From Myxococcus eversor (lineage in GTDB: Bacteria; Myxococcota; Myxococcia; Myxococcales; Myxococcaceae): 64,000 nucleotides of DNA. Position 1 is the first letter of the stretch; each line of letters starts with the position of its first letter. This document shows positions 18,344 to 27,313 of this stretch, piece by piece. Both the position numbers and the translations under genes were made by a program. The notes under the pieces were generated by a model. The model did not search any database. It saw only the letters and a program-made list of their open reading frames with translations, and had not been told where the DNA came from. The stretch spans positions 402,934-466,933 of the forward strand of contig NZ_JAAIXY010000007.1 of the NCBI RefSeq assembly GCF_010894455.1, given 5' to 3'.

Positions 18344-20271
18344 GGGAAGAGGTGCTCCACGAACGTGCACAGCCGCTCGCGCTCGAAGGGCTTCTCCAGG
18401 AGCCCCCGCGAGTGACGGCCCACGAACTCCCGCGCCTGAGCGGTGAAGGCCCCACCCGTCATCAGCCCGGTGCGCGGCACCAGCTCGGGCGCCAGTCGTT
18501 CCAGCTCCACCACGAAGTCCATTCCGCTCATTCCCGGCATCATCAGGTCACACAGGATGGCATCGAATCGCTCGCCCGTGGACAGGCGTCGCAGCGCCTC
18601 GCGCGCGTCCTGCACCGCGTGCACGTCATACACGTCGCGCACCAGCCGGCTCACCGAGTTGCCCACGGACAGCTCGTCGTCGATGAGCAGCAGCCTGCGG
18701 CGCACCGCCAGCGGCACCACCACGCCGAGCACCGGCGCCTCGGGCGCGGCGACCGTGCCCACCGAGAGGGCCGGCAGCACCACGCGGAAGGTGCTCCCCC
18801 AGTCCTGCACGCTGGTCACCTCGATGCGGCCCCCCATCGCCTGCACCAGCGACAGACAGATGGAAAGGCCCAGCCCCGTCCCCTCCCCCACGGAGCGCGT
18901 GGTGAAGAACGGGTCGAAGATGCGGCGCTGCACCTCCGGCGCCATGCCCAGCCCGTTGTCGGCGACCTCCAGCTCCACCTGTCCCGCGCGCCCGGTGCGC
19001 AGGCTGACGCGCACGCGGTTCTCCTCGGCGGGGCGCGCGGGCAGCGCCTGGAGCGCGTTCACCAGCAGGTTCAGCACCACCTGCCCCAGCCGCACCTCGT
19101 TGCCATGAATGGGCGGCACCTGCTCCAGGGTGCACACCACTCGGGCCCGATGCGTCAGCTCGTTGCGCACCAACCGCAGCGCGCCCTCCACCGCGCGCAG
19201 CACATCCACCGGGCCGTGGCGCTCCTCGTCCCCGCGAGCGAAGGTGCGCAAGTCCCGGACGATGGCATTGACGCGTCCCGCGCCATCAATCGCATCCGCC
19301 ACCACCTCGCGCAGCTCCGGCAAGTGCTCCGCGGACAGCGTCGGCTGCGCCAGCAAGTCCTTCACGTACGTGAGGTTGGAGCTGACATAGGCCAGGGGGT
19401 TGTTGATTTCGTGCGCCACGCCCGCCGCCAGCGTGCCCACCGACGCCATCCGCTCCGCGAGCAGCAGTTGCGACTCCAGGCGCTTGCGGTCGGTGACGTC
19501 ACGGATGATGGCCACCAGGAACGTCTCCCCGGCGCCATTGAACGTGGCCTTCTTCGTCACCAGCACCCGGGACAGCCCCGTGCGGTCCGTGTGCGTCTCC
19601 TCGCTCTCTTCGGAGACACCGGAGTGGAACACCTGCTCGTCGCCGCGCCAGTAGCCGTCCGCCTCGTGAGCGGGGACGAACTCGTGGTCGGAGCGGCCCA
19701 GCAAGGCCTCCGCGGGGTGACCCATGAAGCGGCAGAAGGCGCTGTTGAGCGCCACCCAGCGGTGCCGCCGGTCCTTCACGAAGAGCGGCTCCGGCACCGC
19801 GTCCAGCGCGCTGCGGAGGAACTCACAGGTGCGGCGCAGCGCCTGGAGGTCCCGCTCGCCCGTCTCCGTCTCCAGGCGCCGACGCAGCATCACCAGTCGC
19901 GCGCCCCAGCCCCGGTCGGGAGACGCGGCACACTCGTCGGCGCCAGCCTCCGCCAACGCCTCGGTCTCCACGTCCTCGCGAGTCGTCAGCACCACCAGGT
20001 GCGTGCGCGAGGAGACCCGGAGCGCGTGGAGTCGACGCACGCCCGCGAGCACGTCCTCCAGCGGGCCACCGGAGTCAAACGTCACCAGCAGCCCTTCATC
20101 GACCGGCGTGGCAATCACGTCGGCTCCCGTCACGCACAACACGTGGCAGGACTGTCCCGCGCCCGACGCGCGCACGCCGCGCTCCACCGCAGCCGCCACC
20201 GCCGGGGGCACCGCCACCAGTGTCGCGAGCACCGCTTCACACTCCTCGGCCCGGGGAGGCCTTGATGTCAC
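18340..20271 (-). CDS. hybrid histidine kinase: receiver-like N-domain, PAS, kinase, receiver
   Basis: A 643-residue soluble sensor kinase from a GTG at 20271. The first 165 or so residues look like a degenerate receiver (LLVTFDSGG, HLVVLTTRE, ALAEAGADEC) without a phospho-acceptor Asp. A PAS domain follows (ALDAVPEPLFVKDRRHRWVA to VAIIRDVTDRKRLE), then a HisKA domain with His287 in GVAHEINNPLAYVSSNL, an ATPase domain (LNLLVNALQAL, VADNGLGMAPE, EGTGLGLSICLSLVQ) and a C-terminal receiver with Asp575 in AILCDLMMPGMSGMDF. The long Arg-rich open frame upstream of 20271 is unlikely to be translated. Its stop overlaps the hydrolase start. Confidence 0.87.
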   Translation of the reverse strand: MTSRPPRAEECEAVLATLVAVPPAVAAAVERGVRASGAGQSCHVLCVTGADVIATPVDEGLLVTFDSGGPLEDVLAGVRRLHALRVSSRTHLVVLTTREDVETEALAEAGADECAASPDRGWGARLVMLRRRLETETGERDLQALRRTCEFLRSALDAVPEPLFVKDRRHRWVALNSAFCRFMGHPAEALLGRSDHEFVPAHEADGYWRGDEQVFHSGVSEESEETHTDRTGLSRVLVTKKATFNGAGETFLVAIIRDVTDRKRLESQLLLAERMASVGTLAAGVAHEINNPLAYVSSNLTYVKDLLAQPTLSAEHLPELREVVADAIDGAGRVNAIVRDLRTFARGDEERHGPVDVLRAVEGALRLVRNELTHRARVVCTLEQVPPIHGNEVRLGQVVLNLLVNALQALPARPAEENRVRVSLRTGRAGQVELEVADNGLGMAPEVQRRIFDPFFTTRSVGEGTGLGLSICLSLVQAMGGRIEVTSVQDWGSTFRVVLPALSVGTVAAPEAPVLGVVVPLAVRRRLLLIDDELSVGNSVSRLVRDVYDVHAVQDAREALRRLSTGERFDAILCDLMMPGMSGMDFVVELERLAPELVPRTGLMTGGAFTAQAREFVGRHSRGLLEKPFERERLCTFVEHLFP

Positions 20272-20326
20272 CCTGGAGAAGACGCGGAGACATCCCGCCG
20301 GATTGCAGCGCTCCGGCGCCCCAGGG

Positions 20327-21418
20327 TCAACGCCGTTCCCCACCCGACACCGAGGAACCTCGCGCTCGCGAGGCACTGGAGACCCGACGGGTCGCCGTCG
20401 CCACCACACGCGGCCCCACGAGGCAGGCCGCCAGCAACGGACAGCGCTCGCAGTTCTCCGGCACCGGCTGCGCGGGACACGCGCCACTCATCCCATAGTG
20501 GCAGAGCGCGAAGTCGTAGCGGACCGGGTCCTCCGCGTCCAAGGCCCGCAACGAAGCCGTCACCTCTTCCGCGGTCCGCCACGTCAAATCCTTCCGGCGC
20601 GTAAGACCCAGGTGGCCGGCGATGCGGCCGATGTGCGTGTCCAACGGAATCATCAGGACCGAGGGCGACACCCGCTTCCAGATGCCGAAGTCGACCGCGT
20701 CCGGGCCCCGCACCATCCACCGCAGGAAGAGATTCAAGCGCTTGGCCGCGCCCGGCCCCAGCGGAGAGGGCAACAGGTGGTGCAATCCCCGCTCGGGTCC
20801 CATCGCGGCGCGCAGGGGCTCCAGGGGCACACGCCGCAGCGCGGTGGTGAAGGCCCCCAGCGCGCCGTGCAGGCTGCCCTCGGCGGCGAGCCCCTGGACG
20901 AAGAGGGACTCCAGATCTCCGTGCTCCCGCAGGGCGCGCCCCATGCCCAACAGCAACACGGCGACATCAGTCCCCACGTTGAAGCGATAGACGAACCCGT
21001 CCAGCAGCGCCTTCGCACCAGGGATGTCGAGCGCGCGGACGAAGGCGGCGGGCGATGGGCCCATGCGCTGGAGCAGCGAGTCCACCTTGGGGCGGAACAG
21101 GTCCGCGCGCCCATAGGCCAGCGCACAGGCGAGCAGCGCGCTCACCTCGATATCGCGAGCGTCCGTGTAACGGTGGGGGAACTCCACCGGGTCGAACCCG
21201 ATGCGGGCCCGGGCATCCGTGGAGGCAAGGAAGGCGTCGAGCCGGGGGCGCAGGTGCTCGGCCGCCCGGGGGCTCAGACCGGGGTTCGACTTCGCGCGGC
21301 GTGTCACGTCGGGGCTCCCAAATGTTCCTGGAACGGCGGCCCGCCGCCCACGCTTCCCGGATTCGTCGTCCCGGGAGTCCACGCCCCCTTCCATACGGGC
21401 AAGGGGGCATGGGGGCAT
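20327..21418 (-). CDS. TIGR02757/DUF2400 family HhH-type Fe-S protein
   Basis: A 363-residue protein matching the TIGR02757 family, distantly related to HhH-GPD DNA glycosylases such as endonuclease III. Motifs include DPVEFPHRYTDARDIEVSAL, FGIWKRVSPSVLMIPLDTHI and, near the C-terminus, LCHYGMSGACPAQPVPENCERCPLLAAC, whose cysteines can bind a 4Fe-4S cluster. The conserved domain begins around residue 50; the true start could be a later codon (ATG at 21394 or a GTG). It lies 10 bp downstream of the aminopeptidase gene and 55 bp upstream of the hybrid kinase. A DNA-repair role is inferred from the superfamily only. Confidence 0.8.
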   Translation of the reverse strand: MPPCPLARMEGGVDSRDDESGKRGRRAAVPGTFGSPDVTRRAKSNPGLSPRAAEHLRPRLDAFLASTDARARIGFDPVEFPHRYTDARDIEVSALLACALAYGRADLFRPKVDSLLQRMGPSPAAFVRALDIPGAKALLDGFVYRFNVGTDVAVLLLGMGRALREHGDLESLFVQGLAAEGSLHGALGAFTTALRRVPLEPLRAAMGPERGLHHLLPSPLGPGAAKRLNLFLRWMVRGPDAVDFGIWKRVSPSVLMIPLDTHIGRIAGHLGLTRRKDLTWRTAEEVTASLRALDAEDPVRYDFALCHYGMSGACPAQPVPENCERCPLLAACLVGPRVVATATRRVSSASRARGSSVSGGERR

Positions 21419-21427
21419 CCTACGGAA

Positions 21428-23440
21428 CTACGGGCTGACGGCGAACACGATGTCGTCGTGGTCGTCGTACGACGAGGTGCCGCAGGGGGCCGCGCTGCCG
21501 TTGTAACGGAAGCGAGCGCGCACGGCCTGCAGCGTGCCCGCGGGCAGCGTGTACGTGGCCGTCAGCGTCTGCTGCCCCGTCGCCACGGGAGAGATGGTGG
21601 CGATCTTCGTCCACACCGGGCTGTTGGCGGTCGCGGTGTAGTACAGGTCCAGCTTGTCCGGACGGATGGAGAAGACCCACGCGGTGGCCTCGATACGAAC
21701 CGTCTCGCCGGGGGCGAAGGGGTTGCCACTGACGGTGGACACGCGGATGCGGTCGTTCGACTCGTCGGAGTGGTACGCGCCGGAGACGCCGTCCGCGCAG
21801 GAGTTGTTGATGGTGTTGGGGGCGTTGGCCTCGGGCCCCAGGCCGGCGCGGCCGTTGAGCAGCGTGGTGGAGTCACACACGTTGCCCACGTTGGAGCAGC
21901 GCGGAACACGCAGCACCGTGTCGTAGATGGCGTTGCTGGAGGCGTTGGCGCTGGTGACGGTGACGGCGGCGCTGGTGGTGGTGTTGCCGATGAGGTCGTA
22001 CGCCCTCGCCGTCACCGCGTGGCTGCCGTTGGCGACCGCGGCGGAGTTCCACGTGGCCGAGTACGGCGACGTGGTGGCGGTGCCCACGAGGTTGCCGTCC
22101 ACCAGGAACTCCACGCGGCCGATACCGACGTTGTCCGTGGCGTTGGCGGAGAGCGTGACGGAGCCGGAGACGCTGGCACCGGCGGTGGGAGCCGTGACGG
22201 CCACGGTGGGGGGAATGCTGTCGGAGACCGACGCGGTGCCCTTGGCCAGCTCCGCCATGTACGCACCCGCGACCTTCGCGAACTTCAGCGCGTGGTTCGC
22301 GTTGTTGCCGCTCTTCACCAGCGTGTCACCCGAGGTGTGGATGAGGTTGTTGTGCTGCCCCATCAGCGCCTCGAAGGGAATCGACGCCGCGAAGCCCGCG
22401 TTCGTCCACGAGGCGTGGTCCGAGCACGCGTAGCCGCACGTGGAGTTCGCCGCCTGGATGCCCGGCACGTAGGTGGAGATGAGGCTGGTGATGAACGTGT
22501 TCTGCGCCGCGTTCGTGAAGTCCGTCATCAGCGCGACGTCGATGGTGGAGCCCTTGAAGTTCGTCATGTCGAGCTGCAGCGCGCCGATGACGTTGGCGCC
22601 CTGGTTCTTGTGCGAGTCGGCGATCTCCTTGGAGCCACGCAGGCCCACTTCCTCGGCGGCGTACGCCATGAACTTCACCGTCTTCGCCGGCTGGTAGCCG
22701 TTGGCCATGGCCACGCGGATGACCTCGGAGATGGTGGCGATGCCGGACGCGTCGTCGTCGGCGCCAGGGGCCGCGCTGGAGGAACTGGTGGAGTCCAGAT
22801 GGCCGCCCAGGACGACGATCTCCGACGGCGTCACCGTGCCGGTGATGGTCATGATGACGGACGGCTGCGCCCACGCCGCGTGGGTGAACAACTGGACGGT
22901 GACGTCACCGCCCGCCTGCGCGCGCGGACCCGCGTAACCTTCCCACAACGTCTTCAGCCAGTTGGCCGCCTGCACGCCCGTGGTCGACGTGTAGTAGCGC
23001 GTGGTGTAGCTGGACAGGTGGGTGATGTTCGCCAGGATGTTCGGCTCGGCCATGCTCGCCAGGAGCGTGTTGACGACCGGGCCGTTGTCCAGCGTGTACG
23101 TCACCGCCAGCGGGCTGAGCTGCGTCTGTCCGCCACCGGCGACCGCCGCCAGGGCCTCCGCCTCCGTGTCGTGGTAGACGAAGCCGCCGCAGCGGTTGAG
23201 CTTGTCGTGCATCACCCGGGAGACCCGGTCGATTTCCGACTCGGGCAGCTTGAGGGCGACGACGTCACCCTTCTGCCCCGCAAGGGAGGGAACCTTCGCG
23301 CCCGCGACGATGAACGCGGCGTTCACCTCCGACAGGGCGTCAGCGCCGAGGGTGATCCACACCTCTCGCTCCGACGCCTTCGCGAACGCCGAGACACAAC
23401 CGAGCATCAACACCAACGAAGCCAATCGCTTCATGTGCAT
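21428..23440 (-). CDS. secreted M28 leucyl-type aminopeptidase with C-terminal Ig-like and beta domains
   Basis: A 670-residue exported zinc aminopeptidase. Signal peptide MHMKRLASLVLMLGCVSAFA; an inhibitory propeptide with GDVVALKLPESEIDRVSR; M28 catalytic domain from about 150 with metal ligands in GGHLDSTSS (H214), GADDDASG, YAAEEVGLRGS and HASWTNAGFAASIPFEA. A Big-type Ig domain follows (SIPPTVAVTAPTAGASVSGS), then a Cys-containing beta-sandwich to the end. The ATG at 23440 has AGGAGG 6 nt upstream. It resembles the Vibrio proteolyticus leucine aminopeptidase group. Likely role: releasing amino acids from extracellular peptides. Confidence 0.92.
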   Translation of the reverse strand: MHMKRLASLVLMLGCVSAFAKASEREVWITLGADALSEVNAAFIVAGAKVPSLAGQKGDVVALKLPESEIDRVSRVMHDKLNRCGGFVYHDTEAEALAAVAGGGQTQLSPLAVTYTLDNGPVVNTLLASMAEPNILANITHLSSYTTRYYTSTTGVQAANWLKTLWEGYAGPRAQAGGDVTVQLFTHAAWAQPSVIMTITGTVTPSEIVVLGGHLDSTSSSSAAPGADDDASGIATISEVIRVAMANGYQPAKTVKFMAYAAEEVGLRGSKEIADSHKNQGANVIGALQLDMTNFKGSTIDVALMTDFTNAAQNTFITSLISTYVPGIQAANSTCGYACSDHASWTNAGFAASIPFEALMGQHNNLIHTSGDTLVKSGNNANHALKFAKVAGAYMAELAKGTASVSDSIPPTVAVTAPTAGASVSGSVTLSANATDNVGIGRVEFLVDGNLVGTATTSPYSATWNSAAVANGSHAVTARAYDLIGNTTTSAAVTVTSANASSNAIYDTVLRVPRCSNVGNVCDSTTLLNGRAGLGPEANAPNTINNSCADGVSGAYHSDESNDRIRVSTVSGNPFAPGETVRIEATAWVFSIRPDKLDLYYTATANSPVWTKIATISPVATGQQTLTATYTLPAGTLQAVRARFRYNGSAAPCGTSSYDDHDDIVFAVSP

Positions 23441-23617
23441 GGGGCTCCTCCTCTTTCGGGAGGTCTGCTTTGTGGGGGACGACCTGCAAACCTATTCGCG
23501 ACAGAGCAGCGAATGTTGACTACTCTGCGTAAACGTTGCCTGCGGGTCAATCCTCAAACCAGCCCCAATACAGAAAAGCCGTATCAACGGCCAAACGGCT
23601 GAATTCCCGGATGTTGA

Positions 23618-24505
23618 TTATCGAGTGAGTTCCCGCACCGCGTGCCCGAGTTCCGGGAGGATGAGCGCGTCCAGCGCCAGTCGCACGGCCTGCGGGGAAC
23701 CCGGGAGCGCGAAAATTATCATTCCTTGATACGTGCCTGCGGTCGCCCGGGACATCATCGCGGGGCTGCCAATCTGGCGGAATGACAGCATGCGGAACAG
23801 CTCTCCGAAGCCGGGCAGTTCCTTCTCAAACAAAGCTCGCAGCGTCTCCACGGTGGTATCGCGCCGGCCGATGCCGGTGCCTCCCGTGAAGAGGATGGCT
23901 CGAGCGCCCGCGGCCCGGGCCTCCGCCACCGCGGCGCGGATGGCCTCCGGGTCGTCCTTCACGACGAGGTAGCCGGCGATGCCGTGGCCCGCGGCCTCCA
24001 GTCCCTCGCGGAGGACCTTGCCGCTCGCATCACGCGTGGCGTCACGACTGTCCGAGCACGTCACGACGAAGGCACTGACGTGAACGGGCGCGCGCGACTT
24101 GTGCTCCTGAGGAACGTTCCCCTCGGTGGCCCCATGTGAGTGGCCGTGAGAATGCGAGGGTGATGGGCCAGGCCCGTGGGCATGGTCATGGCCCCCGTGC
24201 GCGTGCGTGTGGCCGTGCGAGTGGCCTCCGTGCTCGTGCTCGTGGCCGTCGTGCTCGTGGCCGTGGTCATGGCCCCCGTGCTCGTGCGTGTGGCCGTGCT
24301 CGTGCGTGTGGGGGTGCTCGTGCGCATGGGTGTGCGCGTGCGCGTGGGTATGCCCGTCCTCGTGCTCATGAGGATGGCTGTGCCCGTGCTCGTGCTTGTG
24401 TGCATGAGTGCGCACTTCGCCTTGGCCGTGGTCATGCTCGTGGCCGTGGTCGTGCCCGTGGCCGTCGCCATGACGGGGGTCATGGTCGTGTCCGTCGTGT
24501 GCCAT
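23618..24505 (-). CDS. moaB: MoaB/Mog molybdopterin-domain protein with long His-rich N-terminus
   Basis: A 295-residue protein. Residues 1 to about 125 are almost only His, Gly, Asp, Glu, Thr, Ser and Ala in HGH, HEHG and HTHAH runs. Residues from about 140 are a complete MoCF-binding domain like MoaB/MogA: AFVVTCSDSRDATRDASG, FTGGTGIGRRDTTVETL, FGELFRMLSFRQIGSPAMMSRA and ALPGSPQAVRLAL. The family adenylates molybdopterin before molybdenum insertion. The His tract could bind Zn, Ni, Cu or molybdate-site metals as a store or sensor; this is inference. It lies 26 bp downstream of the Rieske gene, probably in one transcript. Confidence 0.88.
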   Translation of the reverse strand: MAHDGHDHDPRHGDGHGHDHGHEHDHGQGEVRTHAHKHEHGHSHPHEHEDGHTHAHAHTHAHEHPHTHEHGHTHEHGGHDHGHEHDGHEHEHGGHSHGHTHAHGGHDHAHGPGPSPSHSHGHSHGATEGNVPQEHKSRAPVHVSAFVVTCSDSRDATRDASGKVLREGLEAAGHGIAGYLVVKDDPEAIRAAVAEARAAGARAILFTGGTGIGRRDTTVETLRALFEKELPGFGELFRMLSFRQIGSPAMMSRATAGTYQGMIIFALPGSPQAVRLALDALILPELGHAVRELTR

Positions 24506-24531
24506 GTCAGGACTCCGTTGCGCCTGGCGCT

Positions 24532-24849
24532 TCAGGAATTGTCGGGGAGGTCGACGACGAGGGCGCCATCCTGCACCTCGACCGTCACTGTCGGCTGGTC
24601 GTCACAGACCCCAGGGGAGGTCTCGTTGCGGCCCGTGTCCATGTCGAAGCCGACCTCATGACACGGGCAGACGACGAGGTTGTCCTCGATGCGACCTCCG
24701 GACAGCAGGCAGCCCGCGTGGTTGCACCAATCATCAAGGCCCTTGTATCGGCCGTGAATCTTCGCGATGCAGACGTTGCGCTTGCCCACTTCGTAGCCGC
24801 GCATTTCCTTTTCGGCGAAGTCCGCCGGTCCGAGCTTGATCTTCGTCAT
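24532..24849 (-). CDS. Rieske [2Fe-2S] ferredoxin
   Basis: A 105-residue soluble Rieske protein. The cluster ligands are Cys42/His44 (WCNHAGC) and Cys61/His64 (CPCHEVGFD), with 16 residues between the pairs, matching dioxygenase-type ferredoxins. The terminal strand TVTVEVQDGALVVDLP completes the fold. The ATG at 24849 starts MTKIKLG; a much longer open frame in the same register to 27021 is antisense to polX and is rejected. It heads a two-gene unit with the His-rich MoaB protein, so it may serve a molybdoenzyme or oxygenase encoded elsewhere. Confidence 0.88.
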   Translation of the reverse strand: MTKIKLGPADFAEKEMRGYEVGKRNVCIAKIHGRYKGLDDWCNHAGCLLSGGRIEDNLVVCPCHEVGFDMDTGRNETSPGVCDDQPTVTVEVQDGALVVDLPDNS

Positions 24850-24915
24850 CGCCGTCCTTTTCCCACAACGAGGAGCGGCCTGCATCCCCGTTCCCCGGGC
24901 ATTACCTTCCTCCGC

Positions 24916-26670
24916 GTGACTCCAGCCGTGACCGCTCCCATCGTCGACAAAGCCACCGTTGCCCAGGTCCTCCGGGACATCTCCCTGCTGCTCCAGCTCC
25001 AGGGCGAGAATGGCTTCCGCTCCCGCGCCTACGACATGGGGGCCGACCGCATCCTGGGCCTCACCCAGGACCTGGGCGCCATCGTCTCGGAAGGACGCCT
25101 GGAGAGCCTCCCGGGCATCGGCCCCGCGCTCGCCGAGAAGATCACCGAGCTGGTGACCACCGGACGGATGACCTACTTCGAGGACCTGCGCGCGAAGTTC
25201 CCCCCGGGCCTGCTGGAGCTGATGAAGCTGCCGGACATCGGCCCCCGCAAGGTGGCCGCGCTCTGGAAGGAGCTGGGCATCGGCTCCGTCGAGGAGCTGG
25301 AAGCCGCCTGCCGCGAGGGCCGCGTGCGCGAGCTCAAGGGCTTCGGGGCGAAGAGCGAGGCGAAGATACTGGAGGGCATCGCCCTGTTCCGGCGCGCTCG
25401 CGGCGAGCGCAAGCTCCTGGGGGACGTGCTCCCCCTCGCCGAGGCCCTGCTGGAGCGCGTGCGCGCCTCGCCCGGCGTGGTGCGCGCCAGCCTGGGGGGC
25501 AGCGTGCGCCGCCGCGCGGAGACGGTGTCGGACGTGGACATCATCGCCTCGGCCCCCGACGCGGGGCCCGTGCTGGACGCGCTGGCCACCTCCCCCGGCG
25601 TGGCCACCGTGCTGGGCAAGGGCGACAGCAAGTGCTCCGTGCGCATGGAGGCCGGAGACCTCCAGGTGGACCTGCGCGTGCTGCCGGACGAGGACTTCGC
25701 CACCGCCCTCCACCACTTCACCGGCTCCAAGGCCCACCACATCCGCCTGCGCAACCTGGGCCACGAGCGGGGCATGAAGATCTCCGAGTGGGGCGTGCAC
25801 CGCGACGACGGCACCAAGCTCCCGGTGAAGGACGAGGCGGCGCTCTACGCGCTGCTCGACATGCAGTTCGTGCCGCCGGAGCTGCGCGAGGACAACGGCG
25901 AGGTGGAGGCCGCCCGCGCCGGCACGCTGCCCACGGACCTCGTCACCATGGAGGACGTCCAGGGCGCCGTCCATGCGCACACCACCTGGTCCGACGGACG
26001 CAACTCCCTGGAGGAGATGGCGCGCGCCGCGAAGGCGATGGGGCTGAAGTACCTCACCATCACCGAGCACAGCGAAGCGGCCATCTACGCGGGCGGGCTC
26101 AAGGTGGACGCGCTCAAGCGCCAGTGGGAGGAGATCGACCGCGTCAACGAGGCGGTGCCCGGCATGCGGCTGCTCAAGGGCATCGAGGTGGACATCCTGG
26201 AGTCCGGCGCGCTCGACTATGACGACCAGGTGCTGGAGCAGTTGGAGGTCGTCATCGCCTCCATCCACGTGCGGCACAGCATGGACGAGGAGCAGATGAC
26301 GCGCCGGGTGCTCACCGCGCTGGACAATCCGCACCTGCACATCCTCGGACACCCCACCGGCCGCCTCCTCCAGAGCCGCGAGCCCTACCCGCTCCGGATG
26401 GAGGACGTCCTGGAGCACGCCGCGAAGCGCGGGGTGGCGGTGGAGATCAACGGCAAGCCCGCACGGCTGGACATCAAGGCCGAGTACGTCCGGAAGGCCA
26501 CGCAGCTCGGCGTGAAGCTGGTGGTGAGCTGCGACGCGCATCGCCAGGAGGACCTGGGCAACCTGTCCTATGCCGTGGCCACCGCCCGGCGCGGCTGGGC
26601 GCGAAAGCAGGACGTGCTGAACACCCTGCCGGCGGAACGCTTCCTCGCCGCGCTGCGCGCCGGGCGGTGA
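24916..26670 (+). CDS. polX: DNA polymerase X with PHP nuclease domain
   Basis: A 584-residue family-X DNA polymerase. The N-terminal helix-hairpin-helix 8-kDa domain (LPGIGPALAEKITEL, LPDIGPRKVAALWKEL) is followed by a nucleotidyltransferase domain with the metal-binding pair Asp206/Asp208 (VSDVDIIAS) and LQVDLRVLPDEDF. The C-terminal PHP domain (from about 340) has HAHTTWSDGRNS (His353, His355), LTITEHSEAA and SCDAHRQEDLG, giving 3'-5' exonuclease or AP endonuclease activity. The start is a GTG at 24916, just before the conserved domain. It fills short gaps in base-excision repair. First gene of a four-gene cluster. Confidence 0.93.
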   Translation: MTPAVTAPIVDKATVAQVLRDISLLLQLQGENGFRSRAYDMGADRILGLTQDLGAIVSEGRLESLPGIGPALAEKITELVTTGRMTYFEDLRAKFPPGLLELMKLPDIGPRKVAALWKELGIGSVEELEAACREGRVRELKGFGAKSEAKILEGIALFRRARGERKLLGDVLPLAEALLERVRASPGVVRASLGGSVRRRAETVSDVDIIASAPDAGPVLDALATSPGVATVLGKGDSKCSVRMEAGDLQVDLRVLPDEDFATALHHFTGSKAHHIRLRNLGHERGMKISEWGVHRDDGTKLPVKDEAALYALLDMQFVPPELREDNGEVEAARAGTLPTDLVTMEDVQGAVHAHTTWSDGRNSLEEMARAAKAMGLKYLTITEHSEAAIYAGGLKVDALKRQWEEIDRVNEAVPGMRLLKGIEVDILESGALDYDDQVLEQLEVVIASIHVRHSMDEEQMTRRVLTALDNPHLHILGHPTGRLLQSREPYPLRMEDVLEHAAKRGVAVEINGKPARLDIKAEYVRKATQLGVKLVVSCDAHRQEDLGNLSYAVATARRGWARKQDVLNTLPAERFLAALRAGR

Positions 26671-26689
26671 TAGGGTTCGGCGCGCGCCG

Positions 26690-27313
26690 ATGTCCCGCCT
26701 GTCACCGCTCGCCCTCGCACTGTGCCTCGTCACCCTGCCCGCCTCCTCCGCGGACCCGGGCAAGCCCTCGCGCGCCGACCTCCAGCGGGTGATGGAGCAG
26801 CACAGCCGCTCGGTGGTGACGGTCAATGGCCCCCGCAGCGCCGGCCCGGGCGTCTTCGTGGGCTCCGCCGGACAGGTGCTCACCTCCATGGAGTCCGTGG
26901 GCCAGGAGTACGTGGGCCTCAACGTCGCCACCGTGGAGCACGAAGGGCAGGCCCTCCCCGCGCGCGTGCTCGTGGCCAACGTGGCGCTGAAGGTCGCCGT
27001 CGTCGCCGCGCCGGACGGCACCTACCCCGCGGTGCCCGTGCGGCTCCTCAAGGAAGGCGACAGCCTGGAGGGGCGCTGGGTGGTGGGCGTGGTGCCCGGC
27101 GCCCGGAACCGTCCCGCGAAGCCGGAGGCCGCCCAGGCCACGCGCGCGCCGGCCCCCTTCTATGACGTCCCCCTCGCCCTGCCCCCCGGCAGCCCCCTGT
27201 TCGACTCGGATGGGCGGGTGGTGGCGGTGGTGGTGCAGCGCACCCGGCGCGGCTGCAGGGTGCTCCCCCTGGGCGAGGTGAAGCTCACCCTCGCCTCCGC
27301 GAACGAACCATGA
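26690..27313 (+). CDS. secreted trypsin-fold pseudoprotease
   Basis: A 207-residue exported protein with signal peptide MSRLSPLALALCLVTLPASSA and an HtrA/trypsin-like beta-barrel. HSRSVVTVNGPRSAGPGVFVGSAGQVLTSMES aligns with the HtrA segment ending in the catalytic His, but the position reads MES instead of NHV. The Asp segment (ALKVAVVAAPDG) and the GNSGGPL nucleophile loop (PPGSPLFDSDGRVVAVVV) are also degenerate. It therefore seems catalytically dead and may be a binding or chaperone partner. It lies 19 bp after polX and overlaps the intramembrane protease gene by 4 nt (ATGA). Confidence 0.65.
   Translation: MSRLSPLALALCLVTLPASSADPGKPSRADLQRVMEQHSRSVVTVNGPRSAGPGVFVGSAGQVLTSMESVGQEYVGLNVATVEHEGQALPARVLVANVALKVAVVAAPDGTYPAVPVRLLKEGDSLEGRWVVGVVPGARNRPAKPEAAQATRAPAPFYDVPLALPPGSPLFDSDGRVVAVVVQRTRRGCRVLPLGEVKLTLASANEP

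Noticed and set aside
19724..23602. A 1292-codon open frame on the plus strand
   Set aside because: It crosses three well-supported minus-strand genes and has shadow-type composition.
24176..24661. Plus-strand Val/Met-rich frame that looks like a membrane protein
   Set aside because: It is the complement of the His-rich repeat of the MoaB gene; GTG/CAC codons produce Val runs on the opposite strand.
24532..27021. Minus-strand frame extending the Rieske protein to 829 residues
   Set aside because: Everything before the ATG at 24849 is antisense to polX; the Rieske domain is complete from 24849.
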